64,000 nt of DNA from Podocnemis expansa (GCA_007922195.1 ML681989.1:44877994-44941993); one strand, 5' to 3'; counted from the first letter of the stretch, positions 25,201 to 35,912 are shown. Program-made: numbers and translations. Notes: a model not told the origin generated them from the sequence alone.

Positions 25201-25640
25201 GTCTGCTTCTTGAGTCCTGGATATAATGTGGAGTTGGTCTATCTCAATTTGTGAGAGCAGCTTCCTCTTTATTATGTTGAAGCATTGGGTAACTAGCTGT
25301 TTCTCAGTTAGTGTGGATGTAGGTCTTCTGTCCATCCATAGTCCCCTCATACGTTTCATATATCCCCTCTCACTAGGTCTACTGTTGTAGTAGCATTCCA
25401 TCAATTCCAGGTTCTCTTGTCTCATCCATGTATGGTTTGTTCCAGTAGCCCACTTATCGTCAGATTGTCCTGGTTCCCCAACATCTGGTGCGGACCTTGT
25501 TAATCCGGGCAACATCCGAGCCGGCATGACTCTCCTAGTTCGTGTCACTCTCATATTCGAGGTAGGCAAGTGAGGCATTAGGGGGTCTTTTGCCCAAGGA
25601 CCCCTACTAGGAAGGTAGACAGGTACACACCGGGATTTGA
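22288..25640 (-). pseudogene. R4-like LINE polyprotein, three in-frame stops
   Basis: One reading phase of about 1,115 codons, broken by a TAA near 25020, a TAA near 24612 and a TGA near 23879. Copy B has a Ser codon at the TGA site. In order it has an N-terminal domain rich in Trp, Tyr and Arg (GYMKRMRGLWMDRRP) that looks like a DNA-binding or Myb-like module. A coiled, basic region follows (KIKAMQREVSQLVELQKGV). The reverse transcriptase has WTAPGPDMIHTYWLKKL, NYRPITCLPTAWKVL, YIDYRKAYNSVPH, CGIYQGDALSPLLF and the active-site box LLYIDDISLYA near 23712. Next is a thumb region, then the zinc knuckle CRLCREASETVQHIVAGC (22812-22866). The endonuclease reads QPDIVEIDKDQKTAVVIDVA (about 22613-22555). 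It would nick the target and prime cDNA from it. Confidence 0.85.
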
Positions 25641-25642
25641 AC
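25633..25642 (-). promoter_or_regulatory. Pol III B-box-like sequence at 5' end of R4-like copy A
   Basis: On the minus strand this reads GTTCAAATCC, an exact fit to the tRNA B-box consensus GTTCRANNCC. It is followed by CGG, as in a T-arm. It sits at the extreme 5' end of copy A. It may be a remnant of a tRNA-derived leader or of a tRNA-like target. Function unproven. Confidence 0.45.
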
Positions 25643-25650
25643 AGTATCTC

Positions 25651-26566
25651 ACTAACAGCAGTGCATGAATGCCTAGCAGCACAGATGAACCAGCTGCTAG
25701 CAGCAGGCTCCCACCCAGACTGGCTAACACAAGGGAGGACAGTGCTGATCATGAAAGACCCCCACAAGGGAACAGCACCGTCCAACTATTGGCCAATAAC
25801 CTGCCTCCCCACAGCATGGAAAGTCCTAGCAGGCATCATAGCTGCCAATCTACAGGACCACATGGGCCAGTACCTGAGCACAGCTCAGAAGGGCATTGGG
25901 AACAACACCAGAGGCTCAAAACACCAGTTGCTCATAGACAGAGCAGTTGCCCAAGACTCAAAGTCTAGACAGACCAATCTGAGTACAGCCTAGATTGACT
26001 ACAGGAAAGCCTACGACTCAATGCTGCACACATGGATCTGTGAATGTCTGGCGCTATACAAAGTCAACAGGACACTAAGGACCTTCCTCGAGAACTCAAC
26101 GGGACTGTGGAAGACAACACTGGAAGTCAACTCAAGACAGCTTGCACAAGTGGTCATCAAGTGTGGCATATACCAAGTTGATGCGCTGTCCCCGCTGCTG
26201 TTCTGCATTGGCTTGAACCCCCTCAGCCAGATAATCACAAGGACGGGATACATATACAAGTTCAAGAGTGGAACTAAAATTAACCACCTCCTCTACATGG
26301 ATGACATCAGGCTGTATGCTAAGAATGAACAAGACATTGACTCTCTAATCCACCTGACACGGATCTACAGTGAGGATATTGGGATGTCATTCGGACTGAA
26401 GAAGTGTGGCCGGATGGTAGTAAAGAGAGGGAAGGTAGTCAAGATTGATGGGGTGGAACTACCAGCAGGCCACATAGCAGACATACAGACCAGCTACAAG
26501 TACCCTGGCATCCCACAGTCACATGGGAACCACGATGAGGAGGCAAGGAAGACAGCAACATCCAAG
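25651..26566 (+). pseudogene. R4-like LINE, inverted internal segment (copy B)
   Basis: Matches the reverse complement of about 23447-24364 of copy A, so it forms a ~0.9-kb inverted repeat with it. It encodes the reverse-transcriptase core: NYWPITCLPTAWKVL, then CGIYQVDALSPLLF and LLYMDDIRLYAKN with an intact DD pair. A TAG near 25990 interrupts the frame. It begins inside the thumb-less part and stops abruptly at TCCAAG before a (TA)n run. It is neither a full copy nor a standard 5' truncation. Confidence 0.85.

Positions 26567-26592
<26 letters not shown>
26567..26592. repeat. (TA)n tract
   Basis: About 13 TA units between the inverted R4-like segment and the 3' end of the next R4-like copy, followed by an A-rich joint (26593-26606). 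Confidence 0.95.
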
Positions 26593-26597
<5 letters not shown>

Positions 26598-26606
26598 ATT
26601 AAAAAA

Positions 26607-27003
26607 ATTCCTCTCTCACCCCTATGGGTGGTATGTGTCATCCTCAACCTCAGGTCCTCTACCAGAGGCCTGGGAGTTTGAGGGTTCTGCGCAGTATCTT
26701 AGCTGTTCCTAGCACTGCACTCTTCTGGACAGAGAGCTCTGATGTTGTTCCTGGGATCTGTTGGAGCCACTCTCCCAGCTTAGGAGTCACAGCCCCGAGT
26801 GCTCCTACCACCACCGGGACCACCTTGGCCTTCACTTTCCACATCCGCTCTAGTTCCTCTTTCAGGCCCTGGTACTTCTCCAGCTTCTCATACTCCTTCT
26901 TCCTGATGTTGCTGTCACTTGGCACTGCTACATCTATCACCACCGCTGTCTTCTGGTCCTTGTCTATTACCACGATGTCTGGTTGATTGGCCAGTACTTG
27001 CCT
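26607..27003 (-). mobile_element. R4-like LINE 3' stub (copy B')
   Basis: Minus-strand copy of the last ~395 bases of the element: the endonuclease (QPDIVVIDKDQKTAVVIDVA) to the C-terminus (LKLPGLW) and short 3' UTR. It ends in A/T-rich sequence next to (TA)n. At its 5' side it joins a short tRNA-like sequence rather than the element's own upstream sequence. The coding part is still open over 120 codons. Confidence 0.85.
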
Positions 27004-27010
27004 ATAAAAA

Positions 27011-27051
27011 TTAACCACTATAGCGCTCTTAACCACTACGCTATCCAGACA
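27011..27051 (-). promoter_or_regulatory. tRNA-like A-box sequence joined to R4-like stub
   Basis: On the minus strand it contains TAGCGTAGTGG, an exact fit to the tRNA A-box form TRGYNNAGTGG, followed by TTAAGAGCGCTA, which can fold into a D-arm-like hairpin. It runs straight into the R4-like 3' stub and is followed on the outside by TATATTTATATATG. It could be the head of a SINE, or part of a tRNA-like insertion site. Confidence 0.4.
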
Positions 27052-27059
27052 CCTATATT

Positions 27060-27612
27060 TATATATGCCGAAATAAGTATTCCAAAACCAAGTTGGTGCA
27101 AACAAAGTTTGCAGATAAAATAGTTATATAATATACTGATAGTTTTTAACCTGGTAATTACAGACCTCCAAACAATGAATACTCGTAGATTTTATAGTAT
27201 AAAATACATAAGCAGTCCAACACACACTGAAAATCTTTATAAAGCTCTATTTGATCTGGATGAGTATGTAAGTTTGAGTCTCTTCTTAACTTTAAAATAA
27301 GGAATTTTGCTATAATCAGCAAATTTTTCTGATAGAATTTTCAAGAGGATTTATCCTATCTATGTTTGTGTGCTCTGTGTAGACAACTCTGTTCTGTACT
27401 ATAAAGACTTATTGGGATTAGTTTAAGATCATGAAGGTATCCCAAACAGGTATTAATATATGCTTTTACCACACGACACTGAGTTCCACAAATTAGCACA
27501 AGAATATCACCTCCTTGTACATGCAATGTGTTCTTAGATCTGTATGTATCTGGTTAGACCTAAATAACCATCCAATTTCTTAGAGATAGAAAAAAACCCT
27601 TTTTTTTTAATG
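27060..27612. other. No recognised feature
   Basis: AT-rich DNA with no recognised motif between the R4-like cluster and hAT-1 copy 2. It ends in a T run at about 27600-27608. Confidence 0.5.
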
Positions 27613-27620
27613 ATAGCACT

Positions 27621-28148
27621 CAAGGGTTAAAGTATAATTTGGGGGGCCCCAGAATGCTCCCGCATGGGTGAGCCCCATGGACCCCAGACCCTGCACCCCC
27701 CACATGCCAGTGCCCCACTCCCTGCCCCCAATACCACCCCCAGCAGAAGCCAGGCCACCTCCACACTTACTGGCAGTGGCATGCCTGTTGAGGTAGGGGC
27801 AGTAGGCCCTGGGTCGGGGTGGCAGTACAGGTGGGGAGGAGGCTTTAGGCCCCAGGTTGGGGCAGGGTGTGGAAGGGGAGGGGTTTGGGGCAGGGTTTGA
27901 GCCCCCCAGCAACGCCATTGGCCCCTGCCCCTGCCTGCTGGAACACGGCAGAATGCCACTATGGGCCTGTTATTTTTAGGGACCCAGCCTTCGGGCCCGT
28001 AAAAATAGAACATGGAACCTGAATGTTGCATTCTGGAGCCTGCTATTTTTAAATGGTAGGCCCCGGAATGCAGCATGCCTGCTCCATTTTCTATTTTTAG
28101 GGGCCCTGGAACGGCATTCTGCCGCATTCCGGCCTACATTAACCCCTG
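27621..28148. mobile_element. hAT-1 copy 2
   Basis: Starts CAAGGGTTAAAGTATAATTT and ends CATTAACCCCTG, inverted ends of the hAT-1 family. It contains GGGCCCCAGAATG and several TATTTTTAGGG(G/C)CC phrases shared with the copy at 1899-7137. The flanking octamers atagcact and acaacatc match at only 4 of 8, so the insertion is old or the ends are slightly off. The G/C-rich middle gives spurious open frames on both strands. Confidence 0.75.
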
Positions 28149-28619
28149 ACAACATCAAACAGATATCAAGGTATCAGGCTTCAGATGTGGTTCCTAGTAA
28201 CTTAAATGGGGCCTATTCATGCCTATAAAAAAATGCCTCTTCAAAAACGAGACTCCTTTACCAACCATCTCCCTACTTTCCAGGACTGTCTTAAAAATCA
28301 ATAATTATGGTGAATAGACCAGCATTTTTTGGGACATCAGCATATGGAGTGCATTGTCATGTGCCATTTTAAAATAAAAATGAGTTTGAAAACTTTGGGA
28401 TGACAAAAAGTTTGCCTAATTATTTTCTTTTTATTAACACAGGTTTTATTGCTATTTATTTTGATTGCAAGGACAATACAAAGTATGCACATACTTAAAT
28501 ATGTATTAGAAGTCCTAAAAGTCTTTTTTTCATAACATGTTAATTTAATGCTTTATTAGCTAAATTAATTTAAGGTTACCAAGAACAGAAATGATTTGAA
28601 TAAAGTGTTTGTTTAATTC
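28149..28619. other. No recognised feature
   Basis: AT-rich DNA; no motif or element end recognised. Confidence 0.5.
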
Positions 28620-28740
28620 CAGTAAAACAAACAAGAAGTCCTGTGGCACTTAAAGACTAAGTGCCACAGGACTCTGACTCTTTGGAATTATCTAATTCCA
28701 CTTCATGACAAGACTTTATTTCGGCCTATGAAAAATAAAT
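28620..28740. repeat. Fragment of the GTGCCACAGGACT repeat family
   Basis: AAGAAGTCCTGTGGCACTTA is followed at once by its inverse, AAGTGCCACAGGACT, making a short hairpin. CACTTCATGACAAGAC follows. The same family hosts the MITEs at 31709, 32319 and 38902. Confidence 0.55.
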
Positions 28741-29329
28741 CAGATGTGTGAATTTGGCAACAAAAGAGAACACAGGAATTCAGTTCAGGTTTCAATATCT
28801 GGAAAAATTCTATTTCATGGAGCAGAGTTGCAGAAAACCACAAAAGGTACACAACATGATGTCCTGCAACCATATTCAACAATCACATATGAGCACAAGA
28901 GAAAAGTCCCCACTTCATTATGAACCATCAGATTACACACTAATTATTTTGTTGCCTTTAGTTACTTCACACAAGAAATATTACCTAAGTCAGCAGAGCA
29001 CAAATGATTGCTCTTTCTTTCCCTCCTATGTCCTCTAATATGTGTAGAAAGGTAGAAATAGCTTAGTAGAGCCTATTCTCTCCACTGCAGAGCTGTGACA
29101 CAAACAATCTGCTTCATGTACTCATTCACACGTATCAGGTTACTTGAGCAAGTCCCTTTGATCATCTTCTGCCAAGCGAAGATCCAAGAATTACTGTGGA
29201 ACTAGAGGGAGTATCGTGCAGAGCCTTGAATTGCAAATACAGCACAAGAGCAACAGGTTTAATTCTATTTCTATAGACTAGTGTTTTCACAAACTTCACA
29301 CGGAGTTGGCTCTGAACTAAACACCAAAT
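28741..29329. other. No recognised feature
   Basis: One 96-codon plus-strand frame (28748-29038) lacks recognisable motifs and I do not call it a gene. No other structure seen. Confidence 0.45.
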
Positions 29330-29540
29330 GTCTCAACTATTGGTAGAGTTTATCAATGGTTTTGGTGGATTCTCAATCACAGAGAATTTTTAAATCAAAG
29401 TTGGAAGCTGTTTTCCTAGAAGATCTGCTTTTGTTCTAACTGGAACTAACTCAGGGAAGTCTTATGGCCTATGTTACGTATGAGTTCAGACTAGATAATT
29501 CCAGTGGTCCCTTCTGTCTTTATAACCTATGAATCAATGA
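29330..29540 (+). mobile_element. CR1-type LINE 3' end
   Basis: Carries GGTGGATTCTCAATCAC, then TTTTTAAATCAAAGTTGGA, GTTCAGACTAGATAATTCCA, GTGGTCCCTTCTGTC and the tail CTATGAATCAATGAA. These follow the 3' UTR of amniote CR1 elements, ending in the short ATGAATC-type terminal repeat. 5' truncated. Confidence 0.75.
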
Positions 29541-29852
29541 AATTTAGATGGGAGAGAGTTATGAAACAGCATGAGGTTTGAGTATATTTCTAGCTACAGA
29601 CCTGAGATAGGAAACTTTATTTTAATTGTTTGAGTAAACTTGAACAGAAAAGAAAAAGGAAAAATAAGGTCTATTTCCACAAGATAACTCAATTTAAGTA
29701 AACTGATTTACAAATTGGCATAAATAACGCACATCTCTTCTTTTCACTGTCTTGTTTTGGTTAAAAGTGCTTTGCATTGATAGCTTAAATTGATTTACAC
29801 TAAATTGTTATAAGGTTTTCATAAACCAAAACAAGACTTTGCACGTGAGGGG

Positions 29853-30137
29853 CAGGGTGTTGCTGGTGCTGGGCATGCCGGGGCACGTGCCCCAATCCCC
29901 AGCGCCAGTGCCCCCGATCTCCGGCCCAATCGGGCCAGAGATCTGGGGCCTGGCCGCCCGCGGCCGCGATGGCCCCATCCCCGGCCGAGGATCCGGGGCC
30001 TGGCCACAGGTGGCAGCACGGCGGCGCCTGGCTCTGTCCCCGGCCAGGGGGCAGGGCCTGCAGGCTGGGGGCAGGGCCTGCAGGCCAGGGCCCTGGGCCC
30101 ATTCCCTGAGTCCCTCCCCCTGCCAGTGACACCCCTG
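29853..30137. mobile_element. Non-autonomous hAT element, CAGGGGTGTCACTGG family
   Basis: Left CAGGGTGTTGCTGG and right CCAGTGACACCCCTG are inverted ends differing by a few bases. The flanking octamers gtgagggg (29845-29852) and gtgagagg (30138-30145) agree at 7 of 8. The GC-rich body has an inverted element around GATCTCCGGCCC and GGGCCAGAGATC, and repeats of GGGGCAGGGCCTGCAGGC. No coding capacity; proline-rich frames here are composition artefacts. Confidence 0.85.
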
Positions 30138-30145
30138 GTGAGAGG

Positions 30146-30977
30146 GCTGTCCCAATTTAATAATGTTCATTCAGGTTTCTTATGCACAACAGCTCACAAG
30201 CACTGTTATAATTAGCAATGTAACTTTCCAACAGCAACACTTAAAAAAATCTCACAGCTATTTTCACTTCAGCTGAAGTGTGGCTGCACTGGAAATTAGG
30301 CATCTTCACATTGAAACAACATATTGGTATGCTCGAAAATGCCAATGGCTGCAAATGTTTCTTTGATACACAGACATTCATAGAGCAAGCTAAAACTGAT
30401 GAAACTTTCAGACTGAATAAAAGGAACAATAAATGCTTTTGTCGCAATAGTTTAAAATGGTAAGACTACTGCCGAAGGCACTGGGATACACAGTGAAACT
30501 AAGCAGAATTAAGTGATGATGTCAAAGGGATTTCCCATACACTGTTTGCGGTCAAAAAGCCTAGGGAATTGATTTTAGACATCTGTGTCTGTGCATGTGA
30601 GAAGCAGAAAGATAGTGACAAAGGAGAGAAATGAAAATAAATGTGGTCCTAGCAGAAAGCTGAGAAACAAAACTTCTTTTGGACGTTGTATTTGCTAGAG
30701 GGACAGACTCGTATTTCTGATTAAGGAAACTCTGAGATGTTACTGTCTACTAACAAGGATAAATGGAAGGAAGGGAGAGGTTTGTACTCTTGAATCTCTT
30801 CTTGATCACAGCTTCTGGCTTCTTCAACAATGGTTGGAAGACTAGGGTAACAGGAAAGCCATAGCTGTTTCCAAGGAGCCCTAGACGTTGGTAATTACTG
30901 AGAGTTGAGGTGTTTTACTAATGTTATGTCTGTGGGTAAATGCTTGAGCCTACGTAAAGAAAGATCACTCTCCTGTT
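30146..30977. other. No recognised feature
   Basis: Unique-looking DNA without motif or element end. Confidence 0.5.
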
Positions 30978-31342
30978 GGGTATGCCTACACTTAGAGATT
31001 AGTTCGAATTAACTAAATTTGAACTAATTAATTTGAACTAATATTTATTAGTTTGAATTAAGTTAATTCAAATTAACACGGCCACACTAGAAACCCTAAT
31101 TCGAACTAGCATGTCCACGCACAGGACTTGCAAGTTCAAATCAGGTAGGGGGCGCAATTGCATAGGGAAAATCAAGCTACTAATGAATTCGAATTAACCT
31201 CAATTCGAATTTAAGAGAGGTTTTATAGATTTAAACTAGGCTTTCCTTAGTTCGAACTAATGAAAGCAAGTGTGGACATCCACTAACTTAGTTCGAATTA
31301 AGTCTCCTTAATTTGAACTAAATTGTAAGTGTAGACATACCC
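30978..31342. mobile_element. Palindromic MITE with TTCGAA units
   Basis: Starts GGGTATGCCTACACTTA and ends TAAGTGTAGACATACCC, near-perfect inverted termini. The body is a lattice of AGTTCGAATTAA, TTAGTTCGAACTAA and AATTCGAATT words. No target duplication is readable (gtt and ata). It is non-coding. Confidence 0.8.
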
Positions 31343-31708
31343 ATAGAAAGCTCAAGAGAAACTTCCTTCGCTGTCACCTTTTAAAGGTCAAACATTTGTA
31401 CTTCTTTCCCCACGCCCCCATCCAGGGCAAATTGCACTAAATATACAAACAGAATTAAAATCACATTTATGGTATTAAAACAAGTTTTATTAGGAATAGA
31501 GAGAATAAAACTAAAAAGTGGTATGCATGCACCAAACCATACACTTTTCAAAAGCCACCCTATGCAGGCACAATGTCTGTGGTTCCAATCAAGACACAAA
31601 AATTCTGTCAAGCTTCACTCCTTCCTTAACTACATGGTAAAGCCAGAATCCCCTTTGGTATTAACAAATTTATTTATTGCATGAGCTTTCATAGGAGAGA
31701 ATCCCACT

Positions 31709-32223
31709 GGCTATGTTTACACGTAAACACTTATTTTGAAATAAGTTATTTCAAAATAAAATCCTTAATTTGAAATAACTTAAATCGAAATAGGCAAATA
31801 TTAAATTGAAATAAGGGAAAACCTCAGATCAAAATAGCAAGTCCAGACACAGGACTTGCTATTCCGATTCATGAGAGGGGCATGATGGGAGGTGTGGCAA
31901 AATGGCCCCCTCCCTGGGCCATGCCCCCACCCTATATATAGAAAAAGGAACAAACCCTGGGAAGGAGAAGGGCAAAACTGTTAATTTAAAATAATGGTTA
32001 TTTCAAAATAACACGTCCAAATGGCATTATTTCAAAAGATCCATTTCGAAACAATGGCTATTTTGATTTCACCCTAGGTTTTATTGTTCCAAAATAACGG
32101 ATGTTATTTTGAAATGATGGGGGCTAGTCATTTTGAAATAAAGAGACATCATTCGGACATCTCAACTCTTATTTTGAAACAACAGTTGTTGTTTCAAATT
32201 AAAAGCCTCGTGTGGACATAGCC
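31709..32223. mobile_element. Palindromic MITE with ATTTCGAAAT units
   Basis: Ends GGCTATGTTTACACG and CGTGTGGACATAGCC are inverted. The flanking trinucleotide act occurs on both sides (31706-31708 and 32224-32226), and removing the element restores the host phrase CCCACTTTGTCAG. The body is rich in TTATTTCAAAATAA and TATTTCAAAT. A 3-bp duplication suggests a PIF/Harbinger-like transposase. Confidence 0.8.
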
Positions 32224-32318
32224 ACTTTGTCAGACACCTGAAGTGGCTTCAAGCATCTGATGAAGTAGGATTCACTCCCATGGTAACTTACGTGATAAAT
32301 AAATGTGTTAATCTTAAA

Positions 32319-32868
32319 GGGTATGTGTACACTTGAAAAGTTAAGTCAACTTAAGAAGTTGACTTAACTTTTCAAGTGTAGACACAGCAGAGAGGAGAGC
32401 TGCAGCTCTCCACTGAGAAGGGAGCCACAGTCCCTGGTAGAAGTGACCTACAACTCTCTTCTTGCCAGGACCCATGGCTTCCTGGCAGAAGGGAGCCCTG
32501 GCTCCCTCTGGGGACAAGGGAGCTGCGGCTTCCCCACTAAAGGGTCCCATGGCTCCCTCTGGGAAGTAGGAGGCCATGGGAATCTTCCTTATCCCCTGGG
32601 GGAGCTGCAGCTCCTTTCTGCAAGGGAGCTGTAGCTGCCTTGTCCACAGACCTAGGTAGACTTTTGTAATTAAGTTGACTTAGGGCAGCCATTCTGGCTT
32701 TAGGCTGACTTAACAAATTGACTTAGGCGTTAAGCTGGCCAAAAGACTGGTTGTTTTTAAGTTGATTTAAGGGAGCCCTTAAGTCGATGAAAGTCAGGTG
32801 TGGATGTGGTTATTTAGGTCGACTTAAGCTTCCTTAAGTCAATCTAAATTGTTAGAGCAGACATACCC
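32319..32868. mobile_element. Palindromic MITE with AAGTCGACTT units
   Basis: Ends GGGTATGTGTACACTT and AGAGCAGACATACCC are inverted. Flanks are taaa (32315-32318) and taga (32869-32872). Subterminal arms AAGTTAAGTCAACTTAAG are palindromic, and the right side repeats TTAAGTCGACTTAA-like words. The central G/C-rich stretch repeats GGGAGC(C/T)GCAGCTCC. Confidence 0.8.
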
Positions 32869-33274
32869 TAGAAATGCCACCAGATTCCTTGTTTTTCTTT
32901 GGTATCAGCTGTCTTGTGTCATTCCTTCCTTGCTCTCTGGGACCCAAATCCTCTACGGCTTGTCAGCCTTTTAATGTTTAAAGTGTAATGGTGCTTATTA
33001 GCAAATCAGGTTGCATTAGCTTTTGAACAACCGTGTGACCTGAGATTGCTTTGGAGAAGTAAGGTAATTTTTCCCCTAAACCCCCTTTTGTGTTCAATTT
33101 TTTATTTGGTATTGTACAGAATACAGTTTCCCTGCTGTAAACAAATGGAATTATTATTTTCATCCCTATCATATCTTATTTCTATAAGGCTTGCTAAGAG
33201 TATATCAGCCCAATAGCTGTTTCTCAGCCAAGAGTTCTTCCCTTTCTCTATTATGAAGGGGACCATCTGGTATT

Positions 33275-33800
33275 TGAATAAATAAGAACATAAAAACTTC
33301 CATACAGGGTCAGATCACAACTCTATCTAGTTGAGTATCCTATCTTCAATGACGGCCAGTTTCGGAGATGCAGGGTAAGCATACACAAAAGGACAATTCT
33401 GGAAAGAGGTTTTCCTTCCCAGTTTCTGGTAATCACAGCTTTAGGAGTGCCCTGAACATGAGGTTACATCTCGACCACCTTCACTAACAGCCACTGATGA
33501 AACTATCCTCCATGAAATTATCTAGTTCTTTTTTGAACATAGCTTCAGTCATTACAACATCTCATGGGAATGAGTTTCATTGCTGAACTGTGTGAAAAAG
33601 GTTTTCATCTTGTTTGTGTTAAACTGCTGCTTATTAATATCATTAGGTGACCTCTGGTTTTTGTACGAAGAGGAAGTGCAAATAACTTTTCTCTACTCAC
33701 TTTTTCCATACTATTCATAGTTGTATAAGATTTGTATCATATCCCCAAATCACCTCTTTTCTAAGATGAACAGCCCTAATCATTTTAGCCTCTCCTCTTT
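33275..33800 (-). mobile_element. CR1/L3-type LINE 3' end
   Basis: On the minus strand it begins with a stretch encoding KRGDLG-like residues (CTTAGAAAAGAGGTGATTTG). Next comes AAAACCAGAGGTCACC, the ATTTCATGGAGGATAG line and the 3' part GACCCTGTATGGAAG. This order follows the C-terminus and 3' UTR of CR1/L3-like LINEs. No intact frame remains. Confidence 0.65.
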
Positions 33801-35904
33801 TGATATGTTAATTAAGTATTTCTCAGCTGAAGTGTTACCTTGAAACCTGTTATTTAGCAAGATATGGCTTCCATTCTTCATTTTTTTAATGAGCTAATGT
33901 GATATCAACTAAGAAATACTACAGAAAAGTTTGGTTTGTCTCTCATACACAAAAGTAAATGTCAGTTCATAAAAATAGGGCTGTACATGTCACCATAATT
34001 CTGTCTGAGTCTGCTTTGTATCAAACACATAATAGACTTTCAATAAGACTAAAGAGCGGCAAAAATGACTAATGGGGAGAAGGCAGGCATGAGACAAGTA
34101 GAACTGAAACATTAAACCCAAAGGGATGCTGGGAAGACACCTGACCTTTGATTTTGAATGATGCTTATGCAAAACAAACAGCAGCTTTACTTCCCAGCAA
34201 GCCATTAGCTAATTGCTATTTGTTGTCATGGTTTGCAGCTCCTATAGTACTCAAAAGTGCAAAGTAAACAGCAAGTAGCAGAATGGATGAAACCTCTGCA
34301 TCCCACCCAAATGGAGGTGAGGCAGAATTAGTGACTTTGGTTCAGTTAAGTAGCACTCACATATTTGCATGTTATCTCTGAGAAATGGAAACAACAGGCA
34401 CTTGAAAGCACCTCCAGTAGAGAGACAAATATTCTGATCATCTACCTTTGCAATTGTATCTTTCCTTTGCAATACTATACACAGATACTGCAGCAGGGCA
34501 AATTCTGACAGGTACTTATTAATATTTAAAATACACTTTCTTGCATTTTAGCACATAATTTAGACTTTGAAAGAGAATGTATGCATATGAGCGAACAACT
34601 AACTACACCAGGACCTGCAGTTTTAGAGACCCTGCTTTATTTGCATACCTTCCTCGTGGACACTTAAGCACCTCCCACATTCATTCTTCTCACCTGAACC
34701 TTAAAAGAAAAAGCTACAGGGGTCTAGGTGCCATTAAACCTGTTTTTTGAACACATAAGATTCAATTCTCCAGTGTAGCTGAATAAAGCTGAGGCTCTGG
34801 AGTGGGCAGGGGTTGAGATGGAGTCAGTTATGGCTTTCTCTGACTCTTATTCTATCCACTCCAGCTCAAATTATGTTGTAGAGGGTAAACCTTTTAGTTA
34901 GACCTCTGGCAAAATACCCTCCCAGACACCATTCCCTCTCTTGAACCCCCTCCCCACCCCAATTCATCCCCTCCCTGCTTAAATTGGGCAACATACTTGC
35001 AACTAGGCAAGTGATGGATGGCACAGTTGATGCACTAACTTTACACCAGCTGAAATTCCTTTTATGCACAGGAATTTTTTAGGGAGAATCTCCAGCCAGT
35101 TTACATTGACTTTGTGCCACATAAACCATGAAAAGTGTACCAGATTACAGAAGCTGATCCATAATCATTATTTTATTACTACACCATATAACAATATTTG
35201 TATTGTCTATTGTATTATTTACTAATATTTCACAGTATTTAGCTTCAGTCTTGTAATTATCAAAGAAGAAAGTCCATTTGATTTTCCATTCTTCCCTCCT
35301 TACCTTAACTGTCTGCTTTAGAGCAAAGATATCAGTAAAGAATGATAGGTTAAGTACTATTTTTAACCTCTAACATGAATCTAATTAATAACCTTAACTA
35401 AAGAAGGTAAAACCAAGCTGTGAAGGTTTTTCAATTATATTTTCATACAATCAGTGACCTATCTTTATAACGATATAAAGTTAAGGTCACAGTTTAAAAT
35501 ACCTAAAATTAGACACACAAAAAGAAAAGTCAGTGGCAGGGGTGTGCCCCTTCTGAGACCCCATTTAGGCCCCTTTTATTATTTTAATAGAACCAGCAAC
35601 AGACTGATTCTCCACTCTGTCAAAACATAAGAAGCTAACTTTTTTGTACTTACAACACCATAAAAATGAACAGCCAAAGAATGAAAAATTAAGCTCATGA
35701 CATGGTATGTGACTGATGTGAGATAACTAGAAGTTTGACTTTTGCATTTCCTGACTTTTAATATTTTAAATGGTAACCTTAAGATACTCATATAAATTTT
35801 AGGTCTAACCCCTTCTTGCAAAAAACTGAAATTGTATTTTAAATGTCATGGGTCAAACAGATTTTTCTCATACTCAGAATGTCTTTTTTGTATGATAAAC
35901 TATG
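33801..35904. other. No recognised gene
   Basis: AT-rich, no motif recognised. A CAGGGGTGTGCCCC sequence at 35537 resembles a hAT end but has no partner at the right distance with a matching target duplication. Confidence 0.45.
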
Positions 35905-35912
35905 CTGCAGAC

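Larger units (their letters stand above)
22238..25650 (-). mobile_element. R4-like REL-endonuclease LINE, copy A (near full length)
   Basis: A non-LTR retrotransposon whose protein ends in a CCHC knuckle and a restriction-like (PD...D) endonuclease, with no apurinic endonuclease at the front. That set places it with the R2/R4/NeSL-type LINEs, and R4/Dong/Rex6 is my best guess. The 3' end lies next to GATATAT. Other copies (26607-27003, 60507-60922) end next to (TA)n. Sequence agreement with the other copies is very high by eye, so the family is young. The 5' end at about 25650 abuts an inverted piece of the same element. Confidence 0.8.
31655..32905. repeat. Palindromic host repeat (GTGCCACAGGACT family) with two nested MITEs
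   Basis: Outside the nested MITEs the host reads TTTATTGCATGAGCTTTCAT, GAATCCCACT, TTTGTCAG, then GATGAAGTAGGATTCACTCC, CTTACGTGATAAATAAATGT and the tail GCCACCAGATTCCTTG. It is an imperfect palindrome. The MITE 31709-32223 interrupts CCCACT/TTGTCAG and MITE 32319-32868 interrupts the TTAAAG just before TGCCACC. Confidence 0.7.

Noticed and set aside
25651..26566. Twin-priming explanation for the inverted R4-like segment
   Set aside because: The inverted piece duplicates sequence still present inside copy A, which twin priming would not produce.
28748..29038. 96-codon frame as a possible small gene
   Set aside because: No motif, no splice or promoter context I can support, and length is compatible with chance in AT-rich DNA.
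29800..30170. Proline-rich frames on both strands
   Set aside because: Explained by the GC-rich body of the hAT element at 29853-30137.
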